Origin: an uncultured Thermoleophilia bacterium
Lineage (GTDB): Bacteria > Actinomycetota > Thermoleophilia > Gaiellales > F1-60-MAGs149
Direction of reading: 5' to 3'
DNA: 6,444 bases
NCBI GenBank assembly: GCA_902806305.1
Contig: CADCWC010000236.1
Location: 1 to 6,444, forward strand
The position numbers were made by a program, and so were the translations under genes. Below, in pieces: positions 1 to 5,359 of the stretch (positions within the stretch are counted from its first letter, which is position 1; every line of letters starts with the position of its first letter). Under the pieces are notes generated by a model. The model did no database searches. It was given only the letters and a program-made list of their open reading frames with translations, and had not been told where the DNA came from.

Positions 1-360
1 GAGCTGACCGGCGGCGGGGCGCACGTCTCGCTCGACGCGCTCGGCAGCCACGGCACGTGCGTCGCCTAGGTCGAGAGCCTGCGGATCCGCGGTCGACACG
101 TGCAGGTCGGCCTCCTGCCTCGGGCGCTCGGGCGGCCGGCCGTCCCGATGGAGCTCGTCGTGGCGCGCGAGCTCCAGCTGCGGGGCAGCCACGGCCTCGC
201 GGCGCACGCCTACCCGGAGCTGCTCGACCTCGTCCGGGCGGGCCGCCTGCGGCCCGACGCGCTCGTCACGCGGCGCATCGGCCTCGAGGAGGCGGGCACG
301 GCGCTCGCCGCGTTGAGCGAGGCCGGCACGCCCGGCATCACGATCATCGACGTCGGCTGA
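1..360 (+). pseudogene. Zinc-type alcohol dehydrogenase, C-terminal part, interrupted by an in-frame TAG
   Basis: This is the 3' end of a gene that begins before the window. Reading frame 1 gives a continuous medium-chain dehydrogenase C-terminus: a DALGS segment from the end of the NAD(P)-binding fold, then SLRIRGRHVQVGL, then the GSHG-AHAYPELLDLV segment and a terminal GITIIDVG, ending in TGA. Such enzymes oxidise or reduce alcohols and aldehydes with NAD(P) in the cytoplasm. Codon 23 of the visible frame is TAG (67-69), at a place where relatives usually carry a polar residue such as Ser or Asn. Homology continues in the same frame on both sides, so this is a nonsense change rather than a frameshift. 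Internal restarts are possible at GTG 100 or ATG 148, but they would lack the cofactor-binding fold. It converges on the beta-keto acid cleavage gene with only 18 bp between them. Family assignment is fairly secure; whether the stop is real or a sequencing error cannot be told here. Confidence 0.78.
67..69 (+). other. In-frame amber codon inside the dehydrogenase
   Basis: The codons run GTC GCC TAG GTC GAG AGC CTG. A single C-to-A change from TCG (serine) would give this TAG and would restore a family-like CVASVESLR stretch. No pyrrolysine or recoding context is visible. Confidence 0.85.
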
Positions 361-387
361 GCCCGGCGTGGCACCCCCTCAGAGCCG
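354..387. terminator. Possible bidirectional hairpin between convergent genes
   Basis: CGGCTGAG (354-361) can pair with CTCAGAGCCG (378-387), giving eight base pairs with a two-base bulge around a GC-rich loop of about 16 bases. It spans both stop codons of the convergent dehydrogenase and BKACE genes. There is no T-run on either side, so an intrinsic terminator is only a weak suggestion. Confidence 0.25.
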
Positions 388-1206
388 GAGCAGCTCGCGC
401 GCCTGCGCCGGCGTGGCCACCGGGCGTCCGAGCTCGTCCGCGAGCCGCACCACGCGGGCCACGAGCTCCGCGTTCGTGGCCCGGACGCCGGCCGCCAGGT
501 GGAGGTTGTCCTCGAGGCCCGTGCGGACGTGGCCCCCCTCGATCAGGCAGTACACGTTCAGCGGCAGCTGGCGGCGCCCCGGAGCGCAGACCGACCACGA
601 CGCGTCCGCCGGCAGCAGCCTGCGCAGATGCTCCACCTGGCCGACCGTGGCCGGCACGCCCGTGCCCGGGATCCCGACCACGAACTGCACGCGCAGCGGG
701 TCGTCGAGCAGGCCCTCGTCGCGCAGCTGGAGCGCGAGGCCGACGTGGCCGGTGTCGAAGCACTCGAGCTCGGGCGCCACGCCGTGCTCCCGGAAGGCGC
801 CCGCCATGCGGCGCAGGAACGGCAGGTCGCCCTCGAAGATCCGCTCCCCGAAGTTGATCGTCCCGCAGTCGAGCGAGCCCATCTCGGGGCGGAGCGCCAG
901 GCAGGCGTAGCGCTCGTCGCGGACGGCGCGGCCACCCGCGGTGCCGCAGGACAGATTCAGGACGGCGTCGCAGCCCTCGGTCCGGATGGCGTCCACGAGC
1001 CTCGCGAACGCTGAGGCGTCCTGAGTCGGGGTGCCGTCCTCCTCCCGGGCGTGCAGGTGCAGGACGGCCGCACCCGCCCGCCAGGCGGCCACGGCCTCCC
1101 GGGCGATGTCGGCCGGACGCGTCGGCAGGTTCGGGCGGCGCGTCGCGTCCGCGTCGGCGGAGCCGGTCACGGCGCACTGGATGACCACGGGCGTCTCGAC
1201 CGGCAC
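379..1206 (-). CDS. Beta-keto acid cleavage enzyme (BKACE, DUF849 family)
   Basis: A 275-residue protein of the usual length for BKACE enzymes, which condense a beta-keto acid with acetyl-CoA to give acetoacetate and a new CoA ester. The founding member is 3-keto-5-aminohexanoate cleavage enzyme (Kce) of lysine fermentation; others act on dehydrocarnitine and many other keto acids. The sequence shows the TIM-barrel landmarks: HLHAR at 50-54, whose two histidines bind the metal in the family; NLSCGT at 84-89; PEMGSLDCGTINF at 107-119; PELECFDTGH at 145-154; and GGHVRTGLEDN at 224-234, with Arg228, the expected metal-binding Glu232 and Asp233. The start is GTG, with AGGA eight bases upstream, overlapping the stop codon of the preceding glycosyltransferase gene ten bases away. 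It is therefore probably the last gene of the minus-strand run. The substrate cannot be read from the sequence, and its link to glycan synthesis is unexplained. Confidence 0.93.
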   Translation of the reverse strand: MPVETPVVIQCAVTGSADADATRRPNLPTRPADIAREAVAAWRAGAAVLHLHAREEDGTPTQDASAFARLVDAIRTEGCDAVLNLSCGTAGGRAVRDERYACLALRPEMGSLDCGTINFGERIFEGDLPFLRRMAGAFREHGVAPELECFDTGHVGLALQLRDEGLLDDPLRVQFVVGIPGTGVPATVGQVEHLRRLLPADASWSVCAPGRRQLPLNVYCLIEGGHVRTGLEDNLHLAAGVRATNAELVARVVRLADELGRPVATPAQARELLRL

Positions 1207-1214
1207 GGGCCCGA

Positions 1215-1218
1215 TCCT
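1215..1218 (-). promoter_or_regulatory. Ribosome binding site for the BKACE gene
   Basis: On the minus strand, AGGA lies eight bases before the GTG start at 1206 and overlaps the TAG stop of the upstream glycosyltransferase. This arrangement supports the GTG start and translational linkage of the two genes. Confidence 0.5.
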
Positions 1219-2266
1219 ACGCGGCGGACCGTCCTCGTGCCGCGTCGGGCCAGACCTGCGCGAGCCAGTCGCCCACGCGCCGCTCGTAGGTGTGCTCGGC
1301 GCGACAGCGCCGCCACGCGGCCTCGGCGATCCCCCGGCGCCGGGCGGGCTCGTCGAGCAGCCGTCGGACCTGCACCAGCAGATCGTCGGGGTTCGTGTAG
1401 ATCGCGAGCTCCGGCCCGATCTGCAGGAACTCCTCGATCCCGAGCGCGTAGTAGGAGAGCTGGCAGCCGCCCGCCATGCCGACCTCGAAGTGACGGGCCT
1501 TGATCTGCTCCGCGTTCTTCGTCGTCCCGCGGTTCGCGAGGTAGTTGCGCGGATCGGCGAGCAGGTAGCGCGTGTCGTGCTGCCGCGAGTTCGAGATGTT
1601 GAGGTTGACGCGCGACAGGCGGAAGATCTCGTCCATCTCGGCGAACGACACGCGGCCGTTCGGCCAGTCGGCGCCGAAGCACTCGACGTGCACGCCGTGC
1701 CGGCCGAGCCAGTCGACCAGCCAGACCCGCCACGGGTTCGCGCCGCCGACGAAGCTGACGTCGTGGCGGTAGTCGGCCTCCGAGCTCGGCGGCGGCAGGT
1801 CCGACGCGATCGGCGCAGCGCCGTACGTGGTCACGATCGGCGTGCCGCCGAGCTTGCGGTAGCGCGGCGCGACGCTCGGCTCGGTCGTGACCGTGAAGTC
1901 GTACAGGTCGGCGTACCGTGACGAGTAGTCGTCGAAGCGCCACGCGTCGTCCCAGCGGAAGGCGAGCGTCGTCGTCGCGCCGCGAAGGGCCCGGAGCGTC
2001 TCGAGCGCCACGTCGTCCCGGAACGGGAAGAACATGACGAGGTCGGGGTCGAAGCGCTCGACGGTGCCGAGCAGCGCGTCGTCGAGCGAGCCCGGCTCGT
2101 GCATCGCCCGGTCGAACGGCAGGACCTCGACGGCGCGGACGTGCGCGGCCACGGCCGGGACCCAGAAGTGCGTCTCGAACGACTGGCCTCGCGCCGGGTC
2201 GCCGTAGTCGTACACGGGGATGGCCATCAGCACGCGACGATCGTGGGTCGGGACGGGGCTGGTCAC
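1217..2266 (-). CDS. CgeB-like glycosyltransferase (Glyco_trans_1_2 type)
   Basis: A 349-residue GT-B-fold glycosyltransferase related to spore-coat CgeB and to many surface-glycan transferases; it should act in the cytoplasm on a nucleotide-activated sugar. The N-terminal half (about 10-165) has the RVLMAIPVYDYGD opening and a PDLVMFFPFRDD segment (74-85). The C-terminal half begins with HDVSFVGGANPWR (168-180) and CFGADWP (196-202), then shows NLNISNS (221-227) and the family hallmark around 256-306: KARHFEVGMAGGC, a short YYALGIEEF stretch, then YTNPDDLL and a trailing LLDEP. The open frame extends far upstream, but that part is antisense-type noise overlapping the GT10 gene. The GTG at 2266 is chosen because it forms a GTGA overlap with the GT10 stop and has GGAGG seven bases upstream. 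Sugar donor and acceptor are unknown. No signal peptide or membrane segment is visible. Confidence 0.88.
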   Translation of the reverse strand: MTSPVPTHDRRVLMAIPVYDYGDPARGQSFETHFWVPAVAAHVRAVEVLPFDRAMHEPGSLDDALLGTVERFDPDLVMFFPFRDDVALETLRALRGATTTLAFRWDDAWRFDDYSSRYADLYDFTVTTEPSVAPRYRKLGGTPIVTTYGAAPIASDLPPPSSEADYRHDVSFVGGANPWRVWLVDWLGRHGVHVECFGADWPNGRVSFAEMDEIFRLSRVNLNISNSRQHDTRYLLADPRNYLANRGTTKNAEQIKARHFEVGMAGGCQLSYYALGIEEFLQIGPELAIYTNPDDLLVQVRRLLDEPARRRGIAEAAWRRCRAEHTYERRVGDWLAQVWPDAARGRSAA

Positions 2267-3243
2267 GAGCGGTCCTCCAGGGCCCCGACGACGACGTCGG
2301 TCCAGCCCTCGTTGCTGAACGGTCGGGCCTGCGGTCCGCCGAGGAACCGACGGGCGGCGGCCAGGTAGCCCTCGTAGGCGTCCGGCTCCATGGCCACGAG
2401 GAACGCGTGGAGCTCGTCCACGCTCCCGAACGACCGCATGTCGATGAAGGTGTCGGCCGGGACGTGCTCGCCGATGTTGTCCGGGCCCCAGTAGACGGGC
2501 ACCGTGCGGGCGAGCAGGCAGTCGAACAGCTTCTCCGTGATGTAGCCGTCGATGTGCCGGGCGTTCTCGAAGCAGACGGTGAACCAGTAGCGGTCGAGCG
2601 CCTCGAGCTTCCGGTCGACCGGTCCCGCGTAGGAGGGGAACGGCCCGTCGGCGGCGCCGCGCTCCCAGCCGACGCCGTAGAGGTCGAACGCCTCGGGCTG
2701 GTGCGCCTCGAACCAGCGGATCACGGCGCGGCGGGCGGAGTAGAGCTCGAGCGGGTGCGCCGCCTCCTTGTGCCCCGCCACCATCGTCACCAGGTTGCGG
2801 TCGGCGGTCTCGACGTCGAGCGGCGCCGGCACGTGCAGCGCGTTCGGGAAGTTCAGCTTGCGGTAGCGCACCCCGTCGACGAGCGGGTCGGCCCAGGTGA
2901 AGACCCGCGTGAACTCGAGGTGCCGGGTCGGGACCCAGTTGTGCGGCAGCGTGACCTCGCACTCCTGCAGCACGACCCAGGCCTCCGGGCGGGGGTCCCA
3001 GCCCGCGAGCAGCGACGCGACCGGGGCGTGGGGGATCTCGAAGAAGAGCACGACGTCCGGGACGAGCCCGCGGTCCCGGCACACGTCGATCGTGTGGCAC
3101 CACGCTCCGGCTGCCTCGAGGCGCGCGCGCAGCAGGCGGAAGAAGGCCAGGCAGTCGTCACGGTTCAGGGAGCTCTTCGGGTCGAACAGTGTGTCCTGCT
3201 CGTACGGGTAGAACGGGGCGATGGCGAGGTTCGGCAGCGGCAT
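2263..3243 (-). CDS. GT10 family glycosyltransferase (alpha-1,3/4-fucosyltransferase-like)
   Basis: A 326-residue soluble protein with the GT10 C-terminal signature: FTVCFEN (221-227), DGYITEKLFDCLLA (232-245), then TVPVYWGP-NIGEHVPADTFIDMRSF (247-272). The EN and YxTEK residues bind the GDP-fucose donor in characterised alpha-1,3-fucosyltransferases such as those of Helicobacter. The N-terminal acceptor-side domain (about 1-155) carries PDVVLFFEIP (62-71) and a VVLQECEV segment (90-97), weakly conserved as usual for the family. The ATG at 3243 has no clear ribosome binding site; it follows the upstream gene's stop by 17 bases, so coupling is likely. The gene overlaps the next one by four bases. 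Family members normally use GDP-L-fucose, but no GDP-fucose synthesis gene is visible here, and the neighbouring sugar genes point to a CDP-dideoxyhexose, so the true donor is open. Confidence 0.9.
   Translation of the reverse strand: MPLPNLAIAPFYPYEQDTLFDPKSSLNRDDCLAFFRLLRARLEAAGAWCHTIDVCRDRGLVPDVVLFFEIPHAPVASLLAGWDPRPEAWVVLQECEVTLPHNWVPTRHLEFTRVFTWADPLVDGVRYRKLNFPNALHVPAPLDVETADRNLVTMVAGHKEAAHPLELYSARRAVIRWFEAHQPEAFDLYGVGWERGAADGPFPSYAGPVDRKLEALDRYWFTVCFENARHIDGYITEKLFDCLLARTVPVYWGPDNIGEHVPADTFIDMRSFGSVDELHAFLVAMEPDAYEGYLAAARRFLGGPQARPFSNEGWTDVVVGALEDRS
2274..2278 (-). promoter_or_regulatory. Strong ribosome binding site deciding the CgeB-like start
   Basis: GGAGG on the minus strand, seven bases before the GTG at 2266 and inside the last codons of the GT10 gene. 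It decides between this start and the long upstream frame extension. Confidence 0.75.
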
Positions 3244-3260
3244 GGCGGTCGGTGGAGGGA

Positions 3261-3908
3261 TCAGGCGGCGTCGGGGAGCGCGGACCAGCGCGCCCGCCAG
3301 AGCAGGTCGGCGCGCAGGAAGGCGAGGTCCTCAGCGGGGATCGGAGCGCTCGCCCGCCGCACGTCGAGGTCGGTGACGAGCACGCGTCCGCCGGCCGCCC
3401 GCGTGAGCGCGCACAGCTCCGCGTCGTGGCCGTGCACGCCCGCCCAGCACGCGCGGTCGTAGCGGAGCGCGGTCACGACCGCGGGCGCGAGGGCGAGCAG
3501 CGCGCCGTCCAGGACGTGGACCTCCTGCGGTCCTGCGGCGGCGTCGCCGAGGACGCCGCCGGGGTGGGCGAGGCGACCGACGACGTCACCCTCCCACCAG
3601 CGGAGCGACGTCACGTGGCGGGCGCCGACGGCACCGACGAGCGCCGCGCCCGGCTCGGCCAGGGCGGCCCGCAGCCGCGTGGTGAGGTCGGCGTCGAGCA
3701 GCTCGACGTCGTCCCGCAGCAGGACGAGGGCCTCGAGGCCCGGAAGGTCGGCGGCGGCGTCCATGATCTCGGCGTAGGCCTCGAAGATGCAGCCGTCGGT
3801 GACCGACTCGAGCACGGCCGAATCGGCCTCCAGGACGCGGGCGAGGGCGGGCGCCGCCACGCGGGCGTACCGCTCCTCGGACTCGACCCAGACGCCGAAG
3901 GCGATCAC
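3261..3908 (-). CDS. Short StrF-like family 2 glycosyltransferase domain protein
   Basis: A 215-residue protein resembling the StrF/GT2-like domain common in actinobacterial and surface-polysaccharide loci. Visible landmarks are an IAFGVWVESEERY opening, CIFEAYAEIMDAA (40-52), the DXD-like LVLLRDDVELLD (61-72) expected to hold the metal and nucleotide sugar, ALVGAVGARH (89-98), a SLRWWEGDVVGR segment (101-112), HVLDGALLALAP (131-142), and HGHDAELCALTRAAGGRVLVTDLDV (159-183). The HDAELC block corresponds to the family's conserved acidic GH-D region. It consists of little more than this domain. Where relatives often end in a histidine-rich strand, this one reads VRRAS. The GTG start overlaps the rfbH stop as GTGA and has no Shine-Dalgarno sequence, so translation probably depends on coupling. 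The open frame continues upstream antisense to nothing recognisable and overlaps rfbH, so a longer form is rejected. Specificity is unknown. Confidence 0.75.
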   Translation of the reverse strand: MIAFGVWVESEERYARVAAPALARVLEADSAVLESVTDGCIFEAYAEIMDAAADLPGLEALVLLRDDVELLDADLTTRLRAALAEPGAALVGAVGARHVTSLRWWEGDVVGRLAHPGGVLGDAAAGPQEVHVLDGALLALAPAVVTALRYDRACWAGVHGHDAELCALTRAAGGRVLVTDLDVRRASAPIPAEDLAFLRADLLWRARWSALPDAA

Positions 3909-5233
3909 GCCGCGGCCCGGACGCCGTGACGGGCGTGCCACCGCTCGAAGGTGCCGACCACGTGGTCGAGGTGCGCCCGGGTCAGGCCGGGGTAGCAGCC
4001 GACCCAGAGCGCGCCGTTCATGATGAGGTCGGTCGTCTCGAGGCCGCCGACGACGCGGTGGGCCACGTCGCGGTAGGCCGGCTGGCGCGTCAGGTTGCCC
4101 GCGAAGACCGGCCGCGTGGCGATGCCCTGCCCGTCGAGATGGTCGACGAGCGCCCGCCGGGTGTAGGGCGCCTCGGGGCGCACGGTGACCGTGAACCCGA
4201 ACCAGCTGGCCCGGGCCCGAGGATCCTCCTCGGGCAGGATCAGGACGTCCTCGTAGGGCGCGAGGGCGGCCCGCAGGTAGGCGTGGTTCTCGCGCCGCGT
4301 GCGCAGGAAGTCGTCCATGCGGTCGAGCTGCGCGGCCCCGATCGCCGCCTGCATGTCGGTCGCCTTCAGGTTGTAGCCGACGTGCGAGTAGACGTACTTG
4401 TGGTCGTAGCCCTCGGGCAGCGTGCCGAACTGCTGCCCGAAGCGCTTGCCGCACGTGTCCTCGCAGCCCGGCGCGCACCAGCAGTCACGGCCCCAGTCGC
4501 GGAACGACTCCACGAGCTTCCCGAGCGCGGGCCGGTTCGTGAGCACGGCCCCGCCCTCGCCGGTGGTGATCTGGTGCGCCGGATAGAACGACAGGGTCGC
4601 GAGGTCGCCGAACGTGCCGACGTGGCGGCCGTCCCACGTGGCGCCGAGCGCGTCGCAGCAGTCCTCCACGAGGAACAGGCCGTGACGGGCGCAGAAGTCG
4701 GCCACGGCGTCGAGATCGAAGGGGTTCCCGAGCGTGTGGGCGATGACGACGGCGCGCGTGCGCTCGGAGCGCGCCGCCTCGAGCTGCGACGCGTCGAGGT
4801 TGTAGCTCGGCAGCGTCACGTCGACGAACACCGGCACGAGGCCGTTCTGGATGATCGGGTTGACGGTGGTCGGGAATCCGGCGGCCACGGTGATGACCTC
4901 GTCACCGGGGCGCAGGCGCCGATCGCCGAGGCGTGGCGAGGTCAGCGCCGAGACCGCGGCCAGGTTCGCGGACGAGCCCGAGTTGACCATCAGCGCCTGC
5001 CGATGCCCGGTGTAGCGAGCGAGGGCGCGCTCGAAGGCGGCGGTCTCCGGGCCGGCCGTCAACCAGAAGTCGAGGCTGGCGCGGACCGCCGAGACCACCT
5101 CCTCGGGGCCGAACACCCGACCCGACACGGGCACGGAGGGGCGGGCCGGGTCGAAGGCCGGAGCGGGATGGCGCTCGGCGGCGTACGCCTCGACGGCGCT
5201 CAGGATCTGCTGCAGGGAGGGTGCGTCGGTCAT
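3905..5233 (-). CDS. rfbH: CDP-4-keto-6-deoxy-D-glucose 3-dehydrase, E1/RfbH type
   Basis: A 442-residue member of the DegT/DnrJ/EryC1/StrS aminotransferase fold that does not transaminate. RfbH/E1 (also AscC or DdhC) uses PMP and a [2Fe-2S] cluster to remove the C3 hydroxyl of CDP-4-keto-6-deoxyglucose, with electrons from a partner reductase (E3/RfbI), leading to 3,6-dideoxyhexoses. Visible features are NSGSSAN (84-90) for cofactor phosphate binding, VEDCCDALGA (189-198) with the PLP-contacting Asp191, and YPAHQITTGEGG (217-228), where His220 replaces the usual PLP lysine. Cysteines 193, 251, 253 and 261 fit the C-X57-C-X-C-X7-C cluster pattern described for Yersinia E1, with an extra Cys257. 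ColD, the GDP-sugar relative, lacks such a cluster. The ATG at 5233 follows a purine-rich GGGGAAG stretch and sits ten bases from a repeat in the divergent spacer. It is the first gene of the minus-strand run. The E3 partner is not in the window. Confidence 0.95.
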   Translation of the reverse strand: MTDAPSLQQILSAVEAYAAERHPAPAFDPARPSVPVSGRVFGPEEVVSAVRASLDFWLTAGPETAAFERALARYTGHRQALMVNSGSSANLAAVSALTSPRLGDRRLRPGDEVITVAAGFPTTVNPIIQNGLVPVFVDVTLPSYNLDASQLEAARSERTRAVVIAHTLGNPFDLDAVADFCARHGLFLVEDCCDALGATWDGRHVGTFGDLATLSFYPAHQITTGEGGAVLTNRPALGKLVESFRDWGRDCWCAPGCEDTCGKRFGQQFGTLPEGYDHKYVYSHVGYNLKATDMQAAIGAAQLDRMDDFLRTRRENHAYLRAALAPYEDVLILPEEDPRARASWFGFTVTVRPEAPYTRRALVDHLDGQGIATRPVFAGNLTRQPAYRDVAHRVVGGLETTDLIMNGALWVGCYPGLTRAHLDHVVGTFERWHARHGVRAAA

Positions 5234-5243
5234 CTTCCCCGCG

Positions 5244-5252
5244 TATCGGCAC
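5244..5252 (-). repeat. Left arm of the 9-bp inverted repeat
   Basis: Reads GTGCCGATA on the minus strand, ten bases before the rfbH ATG. It matches exactly the plus-strand copy at 5343-5351. A further TCGGAG lies four bases upstream of it on the same strand. Confidence 0.6.
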
Positions 5253-5305
5253 CTCGCTCCGATCGCCTGAGCATCACCCGTCCCGGGGATGGGGATCTCG
5301 CTCCG
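5253..5305 (+). repeat. Direct repeat CTCGCTCCG, two copies
   Basis: The exact 9-mer occurs at 5253-5261 and 5297-5305, 44 bp apart (about four helical turns), within the divergent spacer. The spacing would put both copies on about the same DNA face. It may be a regulator site or chance in GC-rich DNA. Confidence 0.35.
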
Positions 5306-5342
5306 GCGACCGACACACGCGTCGTAAAGCGGGTCGGAGGCC

Positions 5343-5351
5343 GTGCCGATA
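5343..5351 (+). repeat. Right arm of the 9-bp inverted repeat
   Basis: GTGCCGATA, eight bases before the GTG start of the SDR gene. TCGGAG lies three bases upstream, at 5334-5339, echoing the arrangement before rfbH. It could be a shared operator, a promoter element or a leader motif. Confidence 0.6.
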
Positions 5352-5359
5352 GGGAGGAG
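5351..5359 (+). promoter_or_regulatory. Purine-rich ribosome binding site of the SDR gene
   Basis: AGGGAGGAG directly precedes the GTG at 5360. The anti-Shine-Dalgarno match is strong but unusually close to the start. It still favours this GTG, because the next in-frame GTG (5393) would remove the first strand of the Rossmann fold and no other in-frame start lies nearby upstream. Confidence 0.55.

Larger units (their letters stand above)
5234..5359. promoter_or_regulatory. Divergent intergenic region, presumed promoters of both gene runs
   Basis: These 126 bases separate rfbH (leftward) from the SDR gene (rightward) and form the only sizeable spacer in the window, so both promoters should lie here. 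No convincing -35/-10 pair was recognised on either strand. The region contains a 9-bp inverted repeat near its two ends, a 9-bp direct repeat CTCGCTCCG, and an imperfect GC-rich dyad around 5277-5295. Confidence 0.6.

Noticed and set aside
57..857. Plus-strand frames antisense to the BKACE gene and out of phase with the dehydrogenase
   Set aside because: The translations are Ala/Arg/Pro-rich shadow frames, whereas the minus-strand product is a complete BKACE protein.
2267..3103. Upstream extension of the CgeB-like frame giving a 628-residue protein
   Set aside because: The extension is Arg/Pro/Gly-rich and lies over the GT10 gene in another frame. The GTG at 2266 with GGAGG and the GTGA overlap is a better start.
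2407..3462. Plus-strand 351-residue frame antisense to the GT10 gene
   Set aside because: It is dominated by Val/Glu/Arg/Asp in a repetitive pattern typical of antisense GC-rich DNA and has no recognisable motif.
5277..5295. GC-rich dyad around CCCGTCCCGGGGATGGG
   Set aside because: The pairing is imperfect and such runs are common at this composition; there is no T-run and no terminator is needed between divergent genes.
5321..5330. CGTAAA as a -10 promoter element for the SDR gene
   Set aside because: No matching -35 sequence lies at a normal distance, so it is not supported beyond being a small AT-richer patch.
3926..5359. Long open frame on the plus strand, antisense to rfbH and continuous with the SDR gene
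   Set aside because: Its translation is low-complexity Arg/Gly/Val/Asp-rich with no family resemblance, while the opposite strand encodes a clear RfbH. In very GC-rich genes the antisense frame lacks stops by composition.
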